Positions 1 to 9,246 of a DNA stretch of 64,000 nt are shown here, one piece after another (within the stretch, counting starts at the first letter, position 1; every line of letters starts with the position of its first letter). The translations under genes were made by a program, and so were the position numbers. The stretch is taken from NCBI RefSeq assembly GCF_000381545.1, contig NZ_KB906680.1, positions 1-64,000 on the forward strand, given 5' to 3'. This DNA is from Rhodonellum psychrophilum GCM71 = DSM 17998 (lineage in GTDB: Bacteria > Bacteroidota > Bacteroidia > Cytophagales > Cyclobacteriaceae). The notes below the pieces were generated by a model. It did not search any database. It was not told the origin of the DNA and saw only the letters and a list, made by a program, of their open reading frames with translations.

Positions 1-259
1 CCTGCTTTTGGAGTTCAAGAAGCTTTTTGGTATCACTGTCTGTTTCAACGATAAGTCTTTCCGCTTTCTTTTTCATCTTGCCATATTTTGCCCGCCACCT
101 TCTGACGGTGCTGTCTGTGATTTCATATTCCCTGACAAGTTCGCAAATTCTGACGACCCCTGACTCCAATTCCCGGACTTTTTCAATCTTAAAGGATTCA
201 CTGAAATTACGGACTCGACGCTGGGCTATGCTCATCTTAAACTGATTTCTATTCGCCAT
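1..259 (-). CDS. IS3-type transposase helix-turn-helix subunit (OrfA), cut by the window edge
   Basis: The minus strand reads open from an ATG at 259 to the window edge, giving 86 residues. It begins MANRNQFKMSIAQRR and contains a helix-turn-helix (about residues 20-60: ESFKIEKVRELESG, then EYEITDSTVRRWRAKYG) followed by a charged coiled-coil-like stretch. This is the layout of IS3-family OrfA or transposase_8 proteins, which bind the element ends and are fused by frameshifting to a DDE OrfB. OrfB would lie outside the window. The element end upstream of the start was not resolved. Family assignment is from the motif pattern; the exact IS is unknown. Confidence 0.75.
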   Translation of the reverse strand, partial: MANRNQFKMSIAQRRVRNFSESFKIEKVRELESGVVRICELVREYEITDSTVRRWRAKYGKMKKKAERLIVETDSDTKKLLELQKQ

Positions 260-323
260 CTTTCTACTGATTTGGTTAAAATTTATCACGGTTTAACGGT
301 CAGCGTATTTCAGGCACTATCAA

Positions 324-484
324 AATGAAGACTGACGACGGAAGACGGAAGGAGGGAAAGGGACGGGAGACGGGAGACCGAAAATGAAGACGGAAGACGG
401 AAGTTGGAAGAGGGACGGAAGACGGGAGACGGGAGACCGAAAATGAAGACGGAAGACGGAAGGTGGAAGACGGGAGACGGGAGA
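324..484. repeat. Polypurine tandem repeat (GACGGAAGAC/GGGAGACGGGAGACC)
   Basis: One strand is almost pure purine. A 41-bp block occurs identically at 363-403 and 422-462 (period 59), with a third start at 470-484 and a degenerate copy at 324-356. The subunits are variants of GACGGAAGAC and ACGGGAGACGGGAGACC. Open frames across it on either strand are low-complexity and not credible genes. Confidence 0.85.
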
Positions 485-544
485 AATCTGAAATTCTGTG
501 TTGTTCAGGTTTTTCGAAAGGACCATTGGTTTATTGGCGGAGTA

Positions 545-682
545 GGATCAGGCCTTATTTTCCAAATAGGCTGATTTTCTTGCAGTTTCAACTCCTTCAG
601 AAAACCGAATGCATTTCCCATCTAACTTTCCTCAAATTAGCTGCATTCCGCTACTTTTCGGCTGTATTGGAATTCGGGTTTA
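545..682 (-). repeat. Dispersed repeat copy A (long-type left end, truncated right end)
   Basis: Reverse-oriented copy of the window-wide repeat. It has the core 'ctgattttcttgcagtttca' and ends in ggaattcgggttta. It carries the longer left arm with a decayed hairpin, and the distal (TGCATAAAACGGG) end is missing. Confidence 0.7.
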
Positions 683-713
683 AAAAAAAGAAACCCTGAC
701 AAAGCCAGGGCAT
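683..713 (-). terminator. Hairpin followed by a T-run on the minus strand
   Basis: On the minus strand GCCCTGgctttgtCAGGGT is followed by TTCTTTTTTTT. This fits a factor-independent terminator for the minus-strand operon ending at 1126, although three repeat copies lie between. Confidence 0.4.
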
Positions 714-753
714 CATTCTTAAAAACCTATTTAGAACCTATAAAATTTTCTTG

Positions 754-937
754 TTTTAACCCGTGATATGTATTCCCATCCATTTCTATTCGAGCCAGAA
801 AACAACCCAATCAGTCTTTGCCTACTGTTTTTGAATCACCACATTGGCCCTTCGTTTTATTCAACAAACAGTCTGATTTTTTTGCCTTTAAAATTCAACA
901 CCCATTTGGAAACCGAATGCATATTTCAGGTTTAAAC
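754..937 (-). repeat. Dispersed repeat copy B
   Basis: Reverse-oriented copy running from ttttaacccgtgatatg to gcatatttcaggttta. It is joined head-to-tail to copy C through a shared TTTAA. Confidence 0.75.
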
Positions 938-1105
938 CGTTTTATGCATTCCGAACTCCATTCAACAGTATAATTAACTGATGTTCAATTGGCTGTTGAT
1001 TGTTTTTGACTTCAGCCTTTTGGAGTCAGGAAACAGTCTCCCAATAATCTGATTTTCTTGCAGTTTCGATCCCATTTGGAAACGGATCCCATATTTCGGG
1101 TTCAA
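931..1105 (-). repeat. Dispersed repeat copy C
   Basis: Reverse-oriented, near full length (175 bp), from tttaaaccgttttatgcatt to catatttcgggttcaa. It lies just past the 3' end of the permease gene, with its left end facing that stop codon. Confidence 0.8.
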
Positions 1106-1125
1106 TCCTTGTGGAATATTGAAAA

Positions 1126-2262
1126 TCAATCTGCGGAGCTGTCCTTCAGTTCCTTCTTTTCAAAAGGGATAAAGGAAAATTCAGGGGTTTTGATCCACTG
1201 AAGAATCCTTGGCAATGCTGCCCCGATTGTCAAAATACCGCCCAAGATCAACACATGATAGGGATTGGTGAAATAACTACCGGAAGTAAACACCCCCAAA
1301 ATCAACAGGATGCTGAATGGCATCGATACGGCCAAAACATTGATGCCCAATTCCAAATCAAATGTAGGCTTGTTTTCCAAAGCCGGATTGGCTTTTTCCA
1401 TGGTCCTGACAGCCGACATGTGTGCAAAGGGCCAGAAACTGCAGGCACTTTGAGGAAACACCACTGCCAGTAAGATCGCCGCTTCGCTGGGCAAAGGCAC
1501 CAATAGGATAAATATTCCACTCAGAAGAAAGGTAATCCCGGCCCTGAAAGTCAACAAGGATGTGATCAACCGCAATTGATCCCACTTGAAAATCACCGCC
1601 ACTCCGATAAACAAGAGCACCAAGGGTGTCATCATGTTCTTCATCATCACAATGCTTTCGCTAAGAAAGACGGGCAGCTTTTCCAAATTCAAACCAAAAC
1701 TCAGCAAGAGAATGGCGATGATCATGACCATGTTGATCGGTTCCTTGACCATTGCAATCAAAAGCTCCTTTATTTTCTGCCCGTTTGAGCGATTTGCCAA
1801 TCCATGGCTTTTGTAAAACCAATGCATCGCAAGAAGATAAGCCAAAATCAGAACAAAGATTTTGTTCCCGATATCTGCCAAAGCTCCCCAAGCAAGCACA
1901 TCATCGCCCAAGTATTCCACCAGGAAAGGGAAGCAGGACAGGCCTGGGGCCAATGATGGCAACAGCATCATCAAAGTCCTCATGGCAGGTGTCGCTGCTT
2001 CCACTCCGAAAAAGGGCATCACATATCGGGTCACCAATAGCATCAACACATTGAAAACCAAGGCCAACACAGGAAGAATAAGCAAATCTGAATTGATTTC
2101 GATTTTCAGCAGGGCCACAAAAATCATCGCTGGCAATGCGATGTCCAGAATGATGGTCTTGAGGCCCTTTTTATGATCTTCTTTTATCAGCTTGTTTTTA
2201 AGAAACACACCTATTAAAATCAATAAAAGCAATGATATGGTTTTCTGAAGTGCAATACCCAT
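1126..2262 (-). CDS. AEC (auxin efflux carrier) family permease
   Basis: The product is 378 residues, almost wholly hydrophobic, with about ten predicted membrane segments in two five-helix halves separated by a basic loop near residues 155-170. It starts MGIALQKTISLLLLILIGVF. The layout and the mid-helix motif ILDIALPAMIFVALL match the AEC/bile-acid-type permease fold, which moves organic anions or amino-acid-like compounds across the inner membrane. The gene is the last of a seven-gene minus-strand run and starts 12 bp after the aminotransferase gene stop, so it is probably co-transcribed. The substrate is not readable from sequence; the context suggests a small molecule delivered by the SusCD pair and processed by the exported aminotransferase. 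Family call fairly sure, substrate unknown. Confidence 0.75.
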   Translation of the reverse strand: MGIALQKTISLLLLILIGVFLKNKLIKEDHKKGLKTIILDIALPAMIFVALLKIEINSDLLILPVLALVFNVLMLLVTRYVMPFFGVEAATPAMRTLMMLLPSLAPGLSCFPFLVEYLGDDVLAWGALADIGNKIFVLILAYLLAMHWFYKSHGLANRSNGQKIKELLIAMVKEPINMVMIIAILLLSFGLNLEKLPVFLSESIVMMKNMMTPLVLLFIGVAVIFKWDQLRLITSLLTFRAGITFLLSGIFILLVPLPSEAAILLAVVFPQSACSFWPFAHMSAVRTMEKANPALENKPTFDLELGINVLAVSMPFSILLILGVFTSGSYFTNPYHVLILGGILTIGAALPRILQWIKTPEFSFIPFEKKELKDSSAD

Positions 2263-2274
2263 AGTAAAATAAGT

Positions 2275-3450
2275 TTAGACAGTGACGGATTTAAAGGTTT
2301 GTACAAACAATTCCATTTCAGACATGGTCCCCATGCTCACCCTGCACCAAGGTTTATCGTCAATGTTAAACACCCGGATAGCCACTCCCCCATCATACAT
2401 CCCTTTCATGAATTTTTGGCCTTCCATCTTGATCGGGAAGATCATGAAACTGGTAGAGGAAGGAATGCTTTCATACCCCAAAGCCGTTATTTCTCCCAAA
2501 ACATAGTCCCTGCATTCGGAATTTAAATTCCTGCAATCCGCCAAAAAACGCTCCTCTTTCATGCTGGCGATGGCTCCGCGTATGGAAGTCACGCACAAGC
2601 CCATTGTGCTGCGCACCAAACTGGTGATGGACTTCAATCTTTCAGGTTGCGCGACGATATACCCTATTCTCAACCCAGCCATTCCATGGACTTTGCTGAA
2701 CGTCCTGGCGACAATCACATCTTTGCCCTCGGCGACCAAGCCCACCATCGAATGATTTTCGGGTTTGTCCAGAAATTCCAAATAGGCTTCGTCCACAAAA
2801 ACAGGGGTTTTTGCCGATACTTTGACACAAAAAGCTTTCAGTTTCACGGGATCTGTGATGGAACCGGTCGGGTTGTTCGGATTGCAGACGTAGACCAGGT
2901 TGGTTTCCGAATCCACGGCTTTTTCCATGGCATCCAAGTCATGAGCATAATCTGTGGTCAGCTTTACCGGCTTCCAGGAAGCCCCAAGGGATTTGGCGGT
3001 ATTGATCAGGGACATATAGGAAGGATCTGCAGACACGATGTTTCCCCCGTCCTTGAACCGGACAAAAGCGGTTTTTTCAAGAAGATCCGAAGAACCGGGT
3101 CCCAGCATGATGTGCTCAGGTGTCACGCCTTCTTTTTCCGCGATCATGGCGATCAAAGTGGCTGCATCTCCATGTCCATATCTATTCCCCAAAGCCACGG
3201 ATTGCGAAATGGCCTTCACTACTGCAGGCGCCGGTCCATAAGGGTTTTCATTTGCAGAAAGCCTCGCCATGATTCTGGCCTCCTCCATTTTGAAATTGGG
3301 GAAGTTCTCTTTCATGATACTGCTGGCATTCAAAAGGGGCGATGAATTCTTTACTCCTTTTGACATGGCCATGGCTGGCGTGAGGGCGATACTTCCTGCT
3401 GCGAGAAGACCCGATTTTAGCCAATCTCTTCTGTTGATTTTCTTGATCAT
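2275..3450 (-). CDS. Exported PLP-dependent aminotransferase, histidinol-phosphate aminotransferase-like
   Basis: From the ATG at 3450 the product is 391 residues. An upstream ATG at 3516 would add 22 lysine-rich residues and hide the signal, so the later start is preferred. The N-terminus KKINRRDWLKSGLLAAG is a twin-arginine signal. The body is a fold-type I aminotransferase with NPNNPTG, DEAYLEF and the PLP-lysine motif ARTFSKVHGMAGLRIGY. The closest known theme is HisC-like class I/II enzymes, but a Tat signal implies a folded, cofactor-loaded periplasmic enzyme, not histidine biosynthesis. It sits between a small lipoprotein and an AEC permease in a SusCD operon, so conversion of an imported amino compound is a reasonable inference. 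Confidence 0.8.
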   Translation of the reverse strand: MIKKINRRDWLKSGLLAAGSIALTPAMAMSKGVKNSSPLLNASSIMKENFPNFKMEEARIMARLSANENPYGPAPAVVKAISQSVALGNRYGHGDAATLIAMIAEKEGVTPEHIMLGPGSSDLLEKTAFVRFKDGGNIVSADPSYMSLINTAKSLGASWKPVKLTTDYAHDLDAMEKAVDSETNLVYVCNPNNPTGSITDPVKLKAFCVKVSAKTPVFVDEAYLEFLDKPENHSMVGLVAEGKDVIVARTFSKVHGMAGLRIGYIVAQPERLKSITSLVRSTMGLCVTSIRGAIASMKEERFLADCRNLNSECRDYVLGEITALGYESIPSSTSFMIFPIKMEGQKFMKGMYDGGVAIRVFNIDDKPWCRVSMGTMSEMELFVQTFKSVTV

Positions 3451-3584
3451 GATGGTTTTTGGTTGAAGTGTTTTGATTTTTATTTTTGATTTTTTTGAAT
3501 TTTTAATTGTCGACAATGCCCGAAAGCACTGCCAACAATCTATTTGGGGTATAAACTGAATTGGGAATTCTTAGAAAGATATAT

Positions 3585-4028
3585 TCATTGCACCCGGACG
3601 GTGTGGTATTTCCGAAAGGATAGATTTTTGTGCATGCCGGCAAATTCAAGCCGAACCTGACTGCCCGAACGCGCTGCGGTCAATCCCAAATCTGCCCAGG
3701 AAACCGAAAGCGAAGCCTTGCCATCGGACCCTGTGGTCACCGTTCCGACCTCATTGGTTGCATTGATAAATACCCGAAGGACCAAATTGGAAACCGGAAT
3801 GGAATCAATTCCTTTGGTATGGTCAAGGATATTGGTTTTGTCCAATTCCAAAACCGTGGAAGTCACCTCTACTCTGGCCGTAGAAGGGAAAGTGGAACCT
3901 TGAAGGAGAACCAAAACCGGTGAAGCTACATTTGGAGTAGCCAATCCATCGGCCTCTACACAAGATTGCAGAAGCAGAAAGGCCGAAGCGATCAAGGTGA
4001 ACGAAAGTTGAACTATTGATTTTTTCAT
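3585..4028 (-). CDS. Small secreted lipoprotein of the SusCD operon
   Basis: The product is 147 residues from ATG 4028; another ATG at 4040 adds four residues. MKKSIVQLSFTLIASAFLLLQ then SC is a lipoprotein signal with the cysteine at the end of the hydrophobic stretch. The mature part is beta-rich with alternating hydrophobic residues, possibly one Ig-like domain, and no catalytic motif is visible. It lies 23 bp after susD and 135 bp before the aminotransferase, in the position where surface glycan-binding or accessory lipoproteins are usually found in Sus-type operons. A binding role is inference only. Confidence 0.65.
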   Translation of the reverse strand: MKKSIVQLSFTLIASAFLLLQSCVEADGLATPNVASPVLVLLQGSTFPSTARVEVTSTVLELDKTNILDHTKGIDSIPVSNLVLRVFINATNEVGTVTTGSDGKASLSVSWADLGLTAARSGSQVRLEFAGMHKNLSFRKYHTVRVQ

Positions 4029-4063
4029 GGTTTTTAGCATTTAGATTGTAGATGCAGTAGTTT

Positions 4064-5524
4064 TTATTCTTTCCACCAGAGTGGTGATCTCATGTTGTCA
4101 TCTCCACCAAGTTTGCGAAGGCCTTCCTCAAGATTGTCACGGTTGAGTGAATACTCGGCGGTAGGATATTCTATCCTTGTGGGAAGAATCCCGTCGTTGC
4201 TGAAGACTGCATTGGGATGGGCTGGCGGCATGATGGGAAAACCTGTCCTTCGGTATTCCGTCCAGGCTTCCACTCCCTGACCGAACAGGGCGAGCCATTT
4301 TTGCGTCATGATGGTTTCTTTGTCCACCGTCCCGATTCTACTCATATAATCACTTGGGAAAGCAAGACCATGCTGTTCAAATGAAGCTTTGATCGCTGCT
4401 TCCAAAAGCAGGACGGGGTCACCCATGATATCTCCATCCAGGGCCGCTTCTGCCTGGATAAAGAGCAATTCAGAATAGGTCATCAAGATGCTTGGGGCCG
4501 TCGGACTCAAAAATTTGGTACCGATCCGGGAAACATTGAAATCTCCAGCTGCTGCATCGGTAAGTCCGTTGGGAAGTCCAGCATAGCTGCCGTCATCGAT
4601 GGGTTGGGCATACACCTTGATCCGATCGTCTTTCAGCGCAACAAGCTTGTCGATCAAAGTTCTGCTCATGTTCCAATCCGAACGGGTGGAAAACACGTCG
4701 AACATTTTATTCCGACTGCCAATCACATCCACGTGCAGAAGCTGTGCAAAGTCATTGTTCCCCGTAAAAACCGGATAAGTCGCAGGGTCTGCCAAAATTT
4801 CACGCATAATCGCCCTGGATTCTGCAGGTTTTTTTGCCGCTTGATGGTTGGCCAAGCGGAGCCTGAGTGAGTTTGCGAATTTCTTCCAACGCAGGATATC
4901 CCCTTTGAAAAGGATGTCTCCGGAGATGGAAGGACCACCAACCACCAACTTTTCATTGGCAATTTTCAGCTCTTCCAGCAATCCCGCATAAATCACTTCC
5001 ATCCCATCATATTCAGGAGAATTGATCGGTACGGCTGCTGTTCCCTTGAGCGCTTGGCTGTAGGGAATCGGTCCAAATACATCGGTCAAAAACGCAAAGG
5101 AAAAGGCCTTCATCGTCAGGGCAACTCCCGTGTAATTGGAATTGGGAAAGGGTCCCTCCGGTGAAGAAAGCCTCAATACACTCTCAAAATTGACCAGGGA
5201 TTCATTGTAAATGTTGTTCCAGGTGGCTGTGGAGATCGTGAGCGGAATTTCATAGCTGTCCCCCTCGACATTGATGTAGATGTTTCGGGAAAGGTGCTGG
5301 ATCCAACACATCGCTCCATCGATGTTCAATCTTTCATACCGGGTGCTGTGTCCCCAGTACCGATCTACCGAGGTTTGAATCGCATAGGGCAGCAAAAGCG
5401 CCGGTGAAATGGCAATGGGATTGTTTGGATCTGTATTGATTTCCTCAAAATCCTCCGTACAGGACTGCGCAAAAACCAAGGAAAGGCTCAGCAGCAGAAT
5501 GGCTTGTAAACGTATTGCTTTCAT
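4064..5524 (-). CDS. SusD/RagB-family nutrient-binding outer-membrane lipoprotein (SusD-like_2 type)
   Basis: The product is 486 residues. The signal MKAIRLQAILLLSLSLVFAQSC ends in a lipobox cysteine, followed by TEDFEEINTDPNNP, the typical opening of the SusD-like_2 group. The long helical body with TPR-like stretches, and a region near residue 350 resembling SYSELLFIQAEAA (here MTYSELLFIQAEAALDG), are family hallmarks. SusD proteins form the lid of the SusC channel and capture ligand at the cell surface. The gene follows susC after 33 bp. This branch is not restricted to polysaccharides, so the ligand cannot be named. Confidence 0.9.
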   Translation of the reverse strand: MKAIRLQAILLLSLSLVFAQSCTEDFEEINTDPNNPIAISPALLLPYAIQTSVDRYWGHSTRYERLNIDGAMCWIQHLSRNIYINVEGDSYEIPLTISTATWNNIYNESLVNFESVLRLSSPEGPFPNSNYTGVALTMKAFSFAFLTDVFGPIPYSQALKGTAAVPINSPEYDGMEVIYAGLLEELKIANEKLVVGGPSISGDILFKGDILRWKKFANSLRLRLANHQAAKKPAESRAIMREILADPATYPVFTGNNDFAQLLHVDVIGSRNKMFDVFSTRSDWNMSRTLIDKLVALKDDRIKVYAQPIDDGSYAGLPNGLTDAAAGDFNVSRIGTKFLSPTAPSILMTYSELLFIQAEAALDGDIMGDPVLLLEAAIKASFEQHGLAFPSDYMSRIGTVDKETIMTQKWLALFGQGVEAWTEYRRTGFPIMPPAHPNAVFSNDGILPTRIEYPTAEYSLNRDNLEEGLRKLGGDDNMRSPLWWKE

Positions 5525-5557
5525 ATTGAATTTCTTTTAAGGTTGAAGACCGGGATT

Positions 5558-8500
5558 TTAGAAAGTGAGATTGAGATTGAAACCGACATTTCTTGTCGAA
5601 GGCATTTCCCCATAAGCAAATCCTTGGGCATTCCCACCTTTCATATCCACTTCAGGATCCATGTGGGGATGGTTTTTGTACAGAATGGCCAAGTTCCTTC
5701 CGACCACGGATACTTTCAGCGACTGGATAAATCGGGTACCGATGATGCTCTTTGGAAAATTGTACCCCAATGTCAGTTCCCTGAATTTCACATAAGTGCC
5801 ATCGAAAATCCCTGCTTCATGAAAGGTCCTTGGATTCTGGGCATTCCAGAAAGTCGATGCTTCCACGATGACATCATTGGGCACATAGACAGGCGATTCT
5901 GCGGAACCCACATTGACCACTCCCTGACCGATGATTCCTTCTTCCCTACCGATGGCCGTTTCTTGGTACATCCCTGTTTTCCTTGCCAAACCGGTTCCCA
6001 CATCGAAAATGTCACCCCCCATTTTGACATCTATAAGGGTTCCGACGGAAAGTCCCTTGTAAGAAAAAGTATTTGAAAAACCGCCGATCCAATCGGGTTG
6101 GATATTGCCGATCGCAAAAGTGCCATCTTCCAACACAGGCAATCCATTCCGATACACGATTTGTCCTTCCGGAGCGCGTAAATATCTTCTTCCGTAAAGG
6201 GTGCCATAGGGTTGGCCCACTCGGGCTTCAGAGGTGAGACTGTTTTGTGTGCCCAGAATGTAGTTCTCAAGTCCTTCCGCCAGTTCGACGACTAGGTTCC
6301 GGTTCCTGGAAAAATTGAAATTCATGTCCCAGTTCAGGCCGGTACGGGAGACGATGGGTCTGCCGCTGAGCATCAACTCCACCCCTTGATTGGTGATCTT
6401 TCCTGCATTGAGGATCTGACTGGCATATCCGGATGCTGTGGAAATGGACACGGCCAAGATTTGGTTGACGGTCGCTTGGTGATAATAGGTGAAATCCAAT
6501 CCCAGTCTTCCTTTCAAAAACCGAAGATCCAATCCGATTTCTTTTCCTGTCGTGATTTCAGGCTTCAGATTCCTATTGGCAATCGCCTTGGATTCGGAAT
6601 AGGTGGGAATGGATCCTGCCCACAACCCCCTGGATTGGTACACCTGGTTGAGGACATAGGGATCGGCATCATTTCCCACTTGTGCCCAACTCCCCCTGAT
6701 TTTGGCGAAAGACAAGACATTGCTTTTGAAATCAAACATGTCTGTCAGCACAGCACTCAAAGAAACAGAGGGGTAAAAGAAAGAATTGGCAGCAATGGGC
6801 AGTGTACTGGACCAATCATTTCGACCGGTGACATCGACAAAGAGATAATTGTTGAATCCAAACTGTGCCGAGGCAAACAAGCTGTTCACCACCTGCTTTC
6901 GGATCACACTGCTTGGCGTCACTGGACTTGCATAATTGCCCAAGTTGTAGAGACCATCAATGGTGAGTTCGCCCACATTTACCTGATTCGTTTTGTTGTA
7001 ATTGGTGCGGTTGATTCCACCTGCCTGAACCTTTAAAGAAAGGCGGTCTGAAAAATCCTTGTCAAAAGTCAGGATGACATCATTGTTGGTTTCCTGACTC
7101 CTGAAAACGATTTCCTGATAAGAGCCGAATCTTTTCACGTTGTTTTTGGTGAACTCGACCCCGGTGACATTCAATCTTGTGTCTGACCAAAAATCTGTTC
7201 CCGAACGAACCAAGACACTGAAATTGTCATTCAGCCGATAATTCAGCGCGATGCTGCCGACCAATCTGTCCTTCTCATTCCCATTGGTGTATTTTTCCTG
7301 CAAAAAGTAGGGATTGCTGAAATACTCATGCTGCCAGTTGGCATAGGGATAATCATCCCCTGGCCGAAAAGTCTGGGATTGGATTTCATAATAATCTCTC
7401 CAATCTTTCAATTTGGTAAAATCCGTATGCCGGTGTGACCAAATGAAGTCCTGACTGCTCGCAAACCGTCTATTTTCTGAGCCTGATTTCACATACTCCG
7501 CACTGACCGTGACCTGCAAGTCCGGGGTAAATTTATACCCCGTGTTGAGTTTGAAGTTGTTTCGATAATAATCATTGTTAAACATGATGCTCTGCTGATC
7601 CAAGCGCCCGATGGACAATCTGAAATTGCCCTGCTCATTTCCAGCGGAGATCGCAATGTTGTTGCTCACGCTCCTGCCTGTTTCCCAGAAATCATCCCAG
7701 TTGCCGGGCTGTGGTGTGAGCGCCACGAGGCCAGGGGCGGAATACCAAAGAGGGACCATTCTCCCATCCATGGGAGCACCCCAGCTTTCATCCACTCCGG
7801 CTGTTCCCCGAACACCATTGGCGTCAAATCCATTTCTTCCGTCCACATACCATGTCCGGTAACCGGCACCGCCACCATAGACATTTTGGAATCCCGGCTC
7901 GACCAATGGTCTGTCAAAAGTCATGTTGGTATTGAATTCCACCCCCAATCCCTTTGTTCCCGAACCATCCTTGGTCGTCACCATGATCACGCCGTTTGCA
8001 GCCCTCGAGCCATAAAGCGCCGCTGCGGTCGCTCCTTTCAACACGTTGATTTCCTTGATATTGTCCGCATTAATTTCAGACAATCCATTCCCATATTGCC
8101 GGGAGGCGGATTGTTCCAAGGGCACGCCATCCACGACGACCAAGGGCTGGTTGTTTCCCGCGACCGAAGAAGCTCCCCTGATGACGATGTGGGCGCCACT
8201 ACCCGGCATGGAGTTTCCCGTGATCTGAACCCCAGCGATTCTACCCGAAAGGTTATTGGCAATATTGCCTTGTCTGGCTTCACTCAATGCATTTCCATCC
8301 ACGCTTTGAACCGTGTAGCCCAGGGCTTTTTTGTCCCTTTCCAAGCCAAATGCGGTGACCACGATTTCACTCAACCCAATGTCAACGGATTGGAGTTGGA
8401 TGTTCATCACCGATTCCGCACCCACTTTCATTTCCTTGGTATTGAAACCGATAAAGGAAACGACCAGAACAGTTTCGGTCGCTTTGCTGTCGATTGCCAA

Positions 8501-9019
8501 GGCAAATTTCCCTTCCATATCGGTAACGGTTCCCTTAAGCGTTCCTTTGATCAGGATACTGGCGCCGGGAATCGGCTCTCCCGTTTCATCCAGCACCATT
8601 CCCTTGATTTCCTTTTCCTCTTTATAGGTTCGGGCGGTTTTAGCACTGAGGCTTGTGGAAGTAGAGAATGGGCGCTGCGTTTCGTTCTTGACCAGCATAT
8701 AAAAATTGCCGGTTCCTTTGGTATAGGTCAAATTGGATCCCTTGAGCAGGCGGTCCAGGTTTTGTTCCAAACTGAGCTTCGAATTGGCTTCAAATGCTCT
8801 TGCGGCTACCTGTTCCGTCAAATCAGACGAATAGGCAATGGAAACCTTAAAGGTTTCTTCCAATTTTTGCAATGCCCCGTCCAGGGAGGTATTGCCCAGT
8901 CCTTTGAGATTTACTGGACCCTTTGCCAATTCCGTTCCTGATTGTGCCTCCGCTTTTTGGGGAACTGTGATTCCCAGGAGCAGCGCAACCAATACATAAT
9001 TTGTAAATTTGTTGAACAT
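5558..9019 (-). CDS. SusC/RagA-family TonB-dependent transporter with N-terminal STN signalling domain
   Basis: The product is 1153 residues. Domains in order: signal peptide (1-25, ending PQKAEA); STN domain (about 45-110: SLDGALQKLEETFKVSIAYSSDLT); carboxypeptidase-regulatory-like beta domain (about 138-215); SusC plug with the motif TAFGLERDKKALGYTVQSVDG; a long 22-strand-type barrel ending in NVGFNLNLTF with the terminal aromatic. The STN domain normally contacts a FecR anti-sigma factor across the periplasm, and fecR and an ECF sigma gene lie immediately upstream, so this is a trans-envelope regulated importer. It sits in the outer membrane and works with SusD. Assignment is firm; substrate unknown. 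Confidence 0.95.
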   Translation of the reverse strand: MFNKFTNYVLVALLLGITVPQKAEAQSGTELAKGPVNLKGLGNTSLDGALQKLEETFKVSIAYSSDLTEQVAARAFEANSKLSLEQNLDRLLKGSNLTYTKGTGNFYMLVKNETQRPFSTSTSLSAKTARTYKEEKEIKGMVLDETGEPIPGASILIKGTLKGTVTDMEGKFALAIDSKATETVLVVSFIGFNTKEMKVGAESVMNIQLQSVDIGLSEIVVTAFGLERDKKALGYTVQSVDGNALSEARQGNIANNLSGRIAGVQITGNSMPGSGAHIVIRGASSVAGNNQPLVVVDGVPLEQSASRQYGNGLSEINADNIKEINVLKGATAAALYGSRAANGVIMVTTKDGSGTKGLGVEFNTNMTFDRPLVEPGFQNVYGGGAGYRTWYVDGRNGFDANGVRGTAGVDESWGAPMDGRMVPLWYSAPGLVALTPQPGNWDDFWETGRSVSNNIAISAGNEQGNFRLSIGRLDQQSIMFNNDYYRNNFKLNTGYKFTPDLQVTVSAEYVKSGSENRRFASSQDFIWSHRHTDFTKLKDWRDYYEIQSQTFRPGDDYPYANWQHEYFSNPYFLQEKYTNGNEKDRLVGSIALNYRLNDNFSVLVRSGTDFWSDTRLNVTGVEFTKNNVKRFGSYQEIVFRSQETNNDVILTFDKDFSDRLSLKVQAGGINRTNYNKTNQVNVGELTIDGLYNLGNYASPVTPSSVIRKQVVNSLFASAQFGFNNYLFVDVTGRNDWSSTLPIAANSFFYPSVSLSAVLTDMFDFKSNVLSFAKIRGSWAQVGNDADPYVLNQVYQSRGLWAGSIPTYSESKAIANRNLKPEITTGKEIGLDLRFLKGRLGLDFTYYHQATVNQILAVSISTASGYASQILNAGKITNQGVELMLSGRPIVSRTGLNWDMNFNFSRNRNLVVELAEGLENYILGTQNSLTSEARVGQPYGTLYGRRYLRAPEGQIVYRNGLPVLEDGTFAIGNIQPDWIGGFSNTFSYKGLSVGTLIDVKMGGDIFDVGTGLARKTGMYQETAIGREEGIIGQGVVNVGSAESPVYVPNDVIVEASTFWNAQNPRTFHEAGIFDGTYVKFRELTLGYNFPKSIIGTRFIQSLKVSVVGRNLAILYKNHPHMDPEVDMKGGNAQGFAYGEMPSTRNVGFNLNLTF

Positions 9020-9246
9020 AGATCGCTTGATTAGTGGTTGAATGATTCATTGTGCTTCCTTTGGGCTATTGTCAATCATTCTTAATCCTAATTCAATCTC
9101 ATCTCGGCGCTTTGCTGCTTTTCCAATACTGGGTTTAGGCAGTATTTTTCAAGCTGGTCTCTTTTGGACACCATTGCAAGCACATTTTACTTTTACAGAA
9201 TTATTTTGGGAGGTAAATCACTGTCTGGCCAAACAGTTTCCGGTAT

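Noticed and set aside
320-699. Short frames across the polypurine repeat
   Set aside because: They translate to low-complexity Pro/Ser/Phe or Arg/Glu strings and cross a tandem repeat.
7886-8941. Long plus-strand open frame (351 codons) opposite susC
   Set aside because: It lies wholly inside a certain SusC gene on the other strand, has no family features and its codon pattern follows from the opposite strand.
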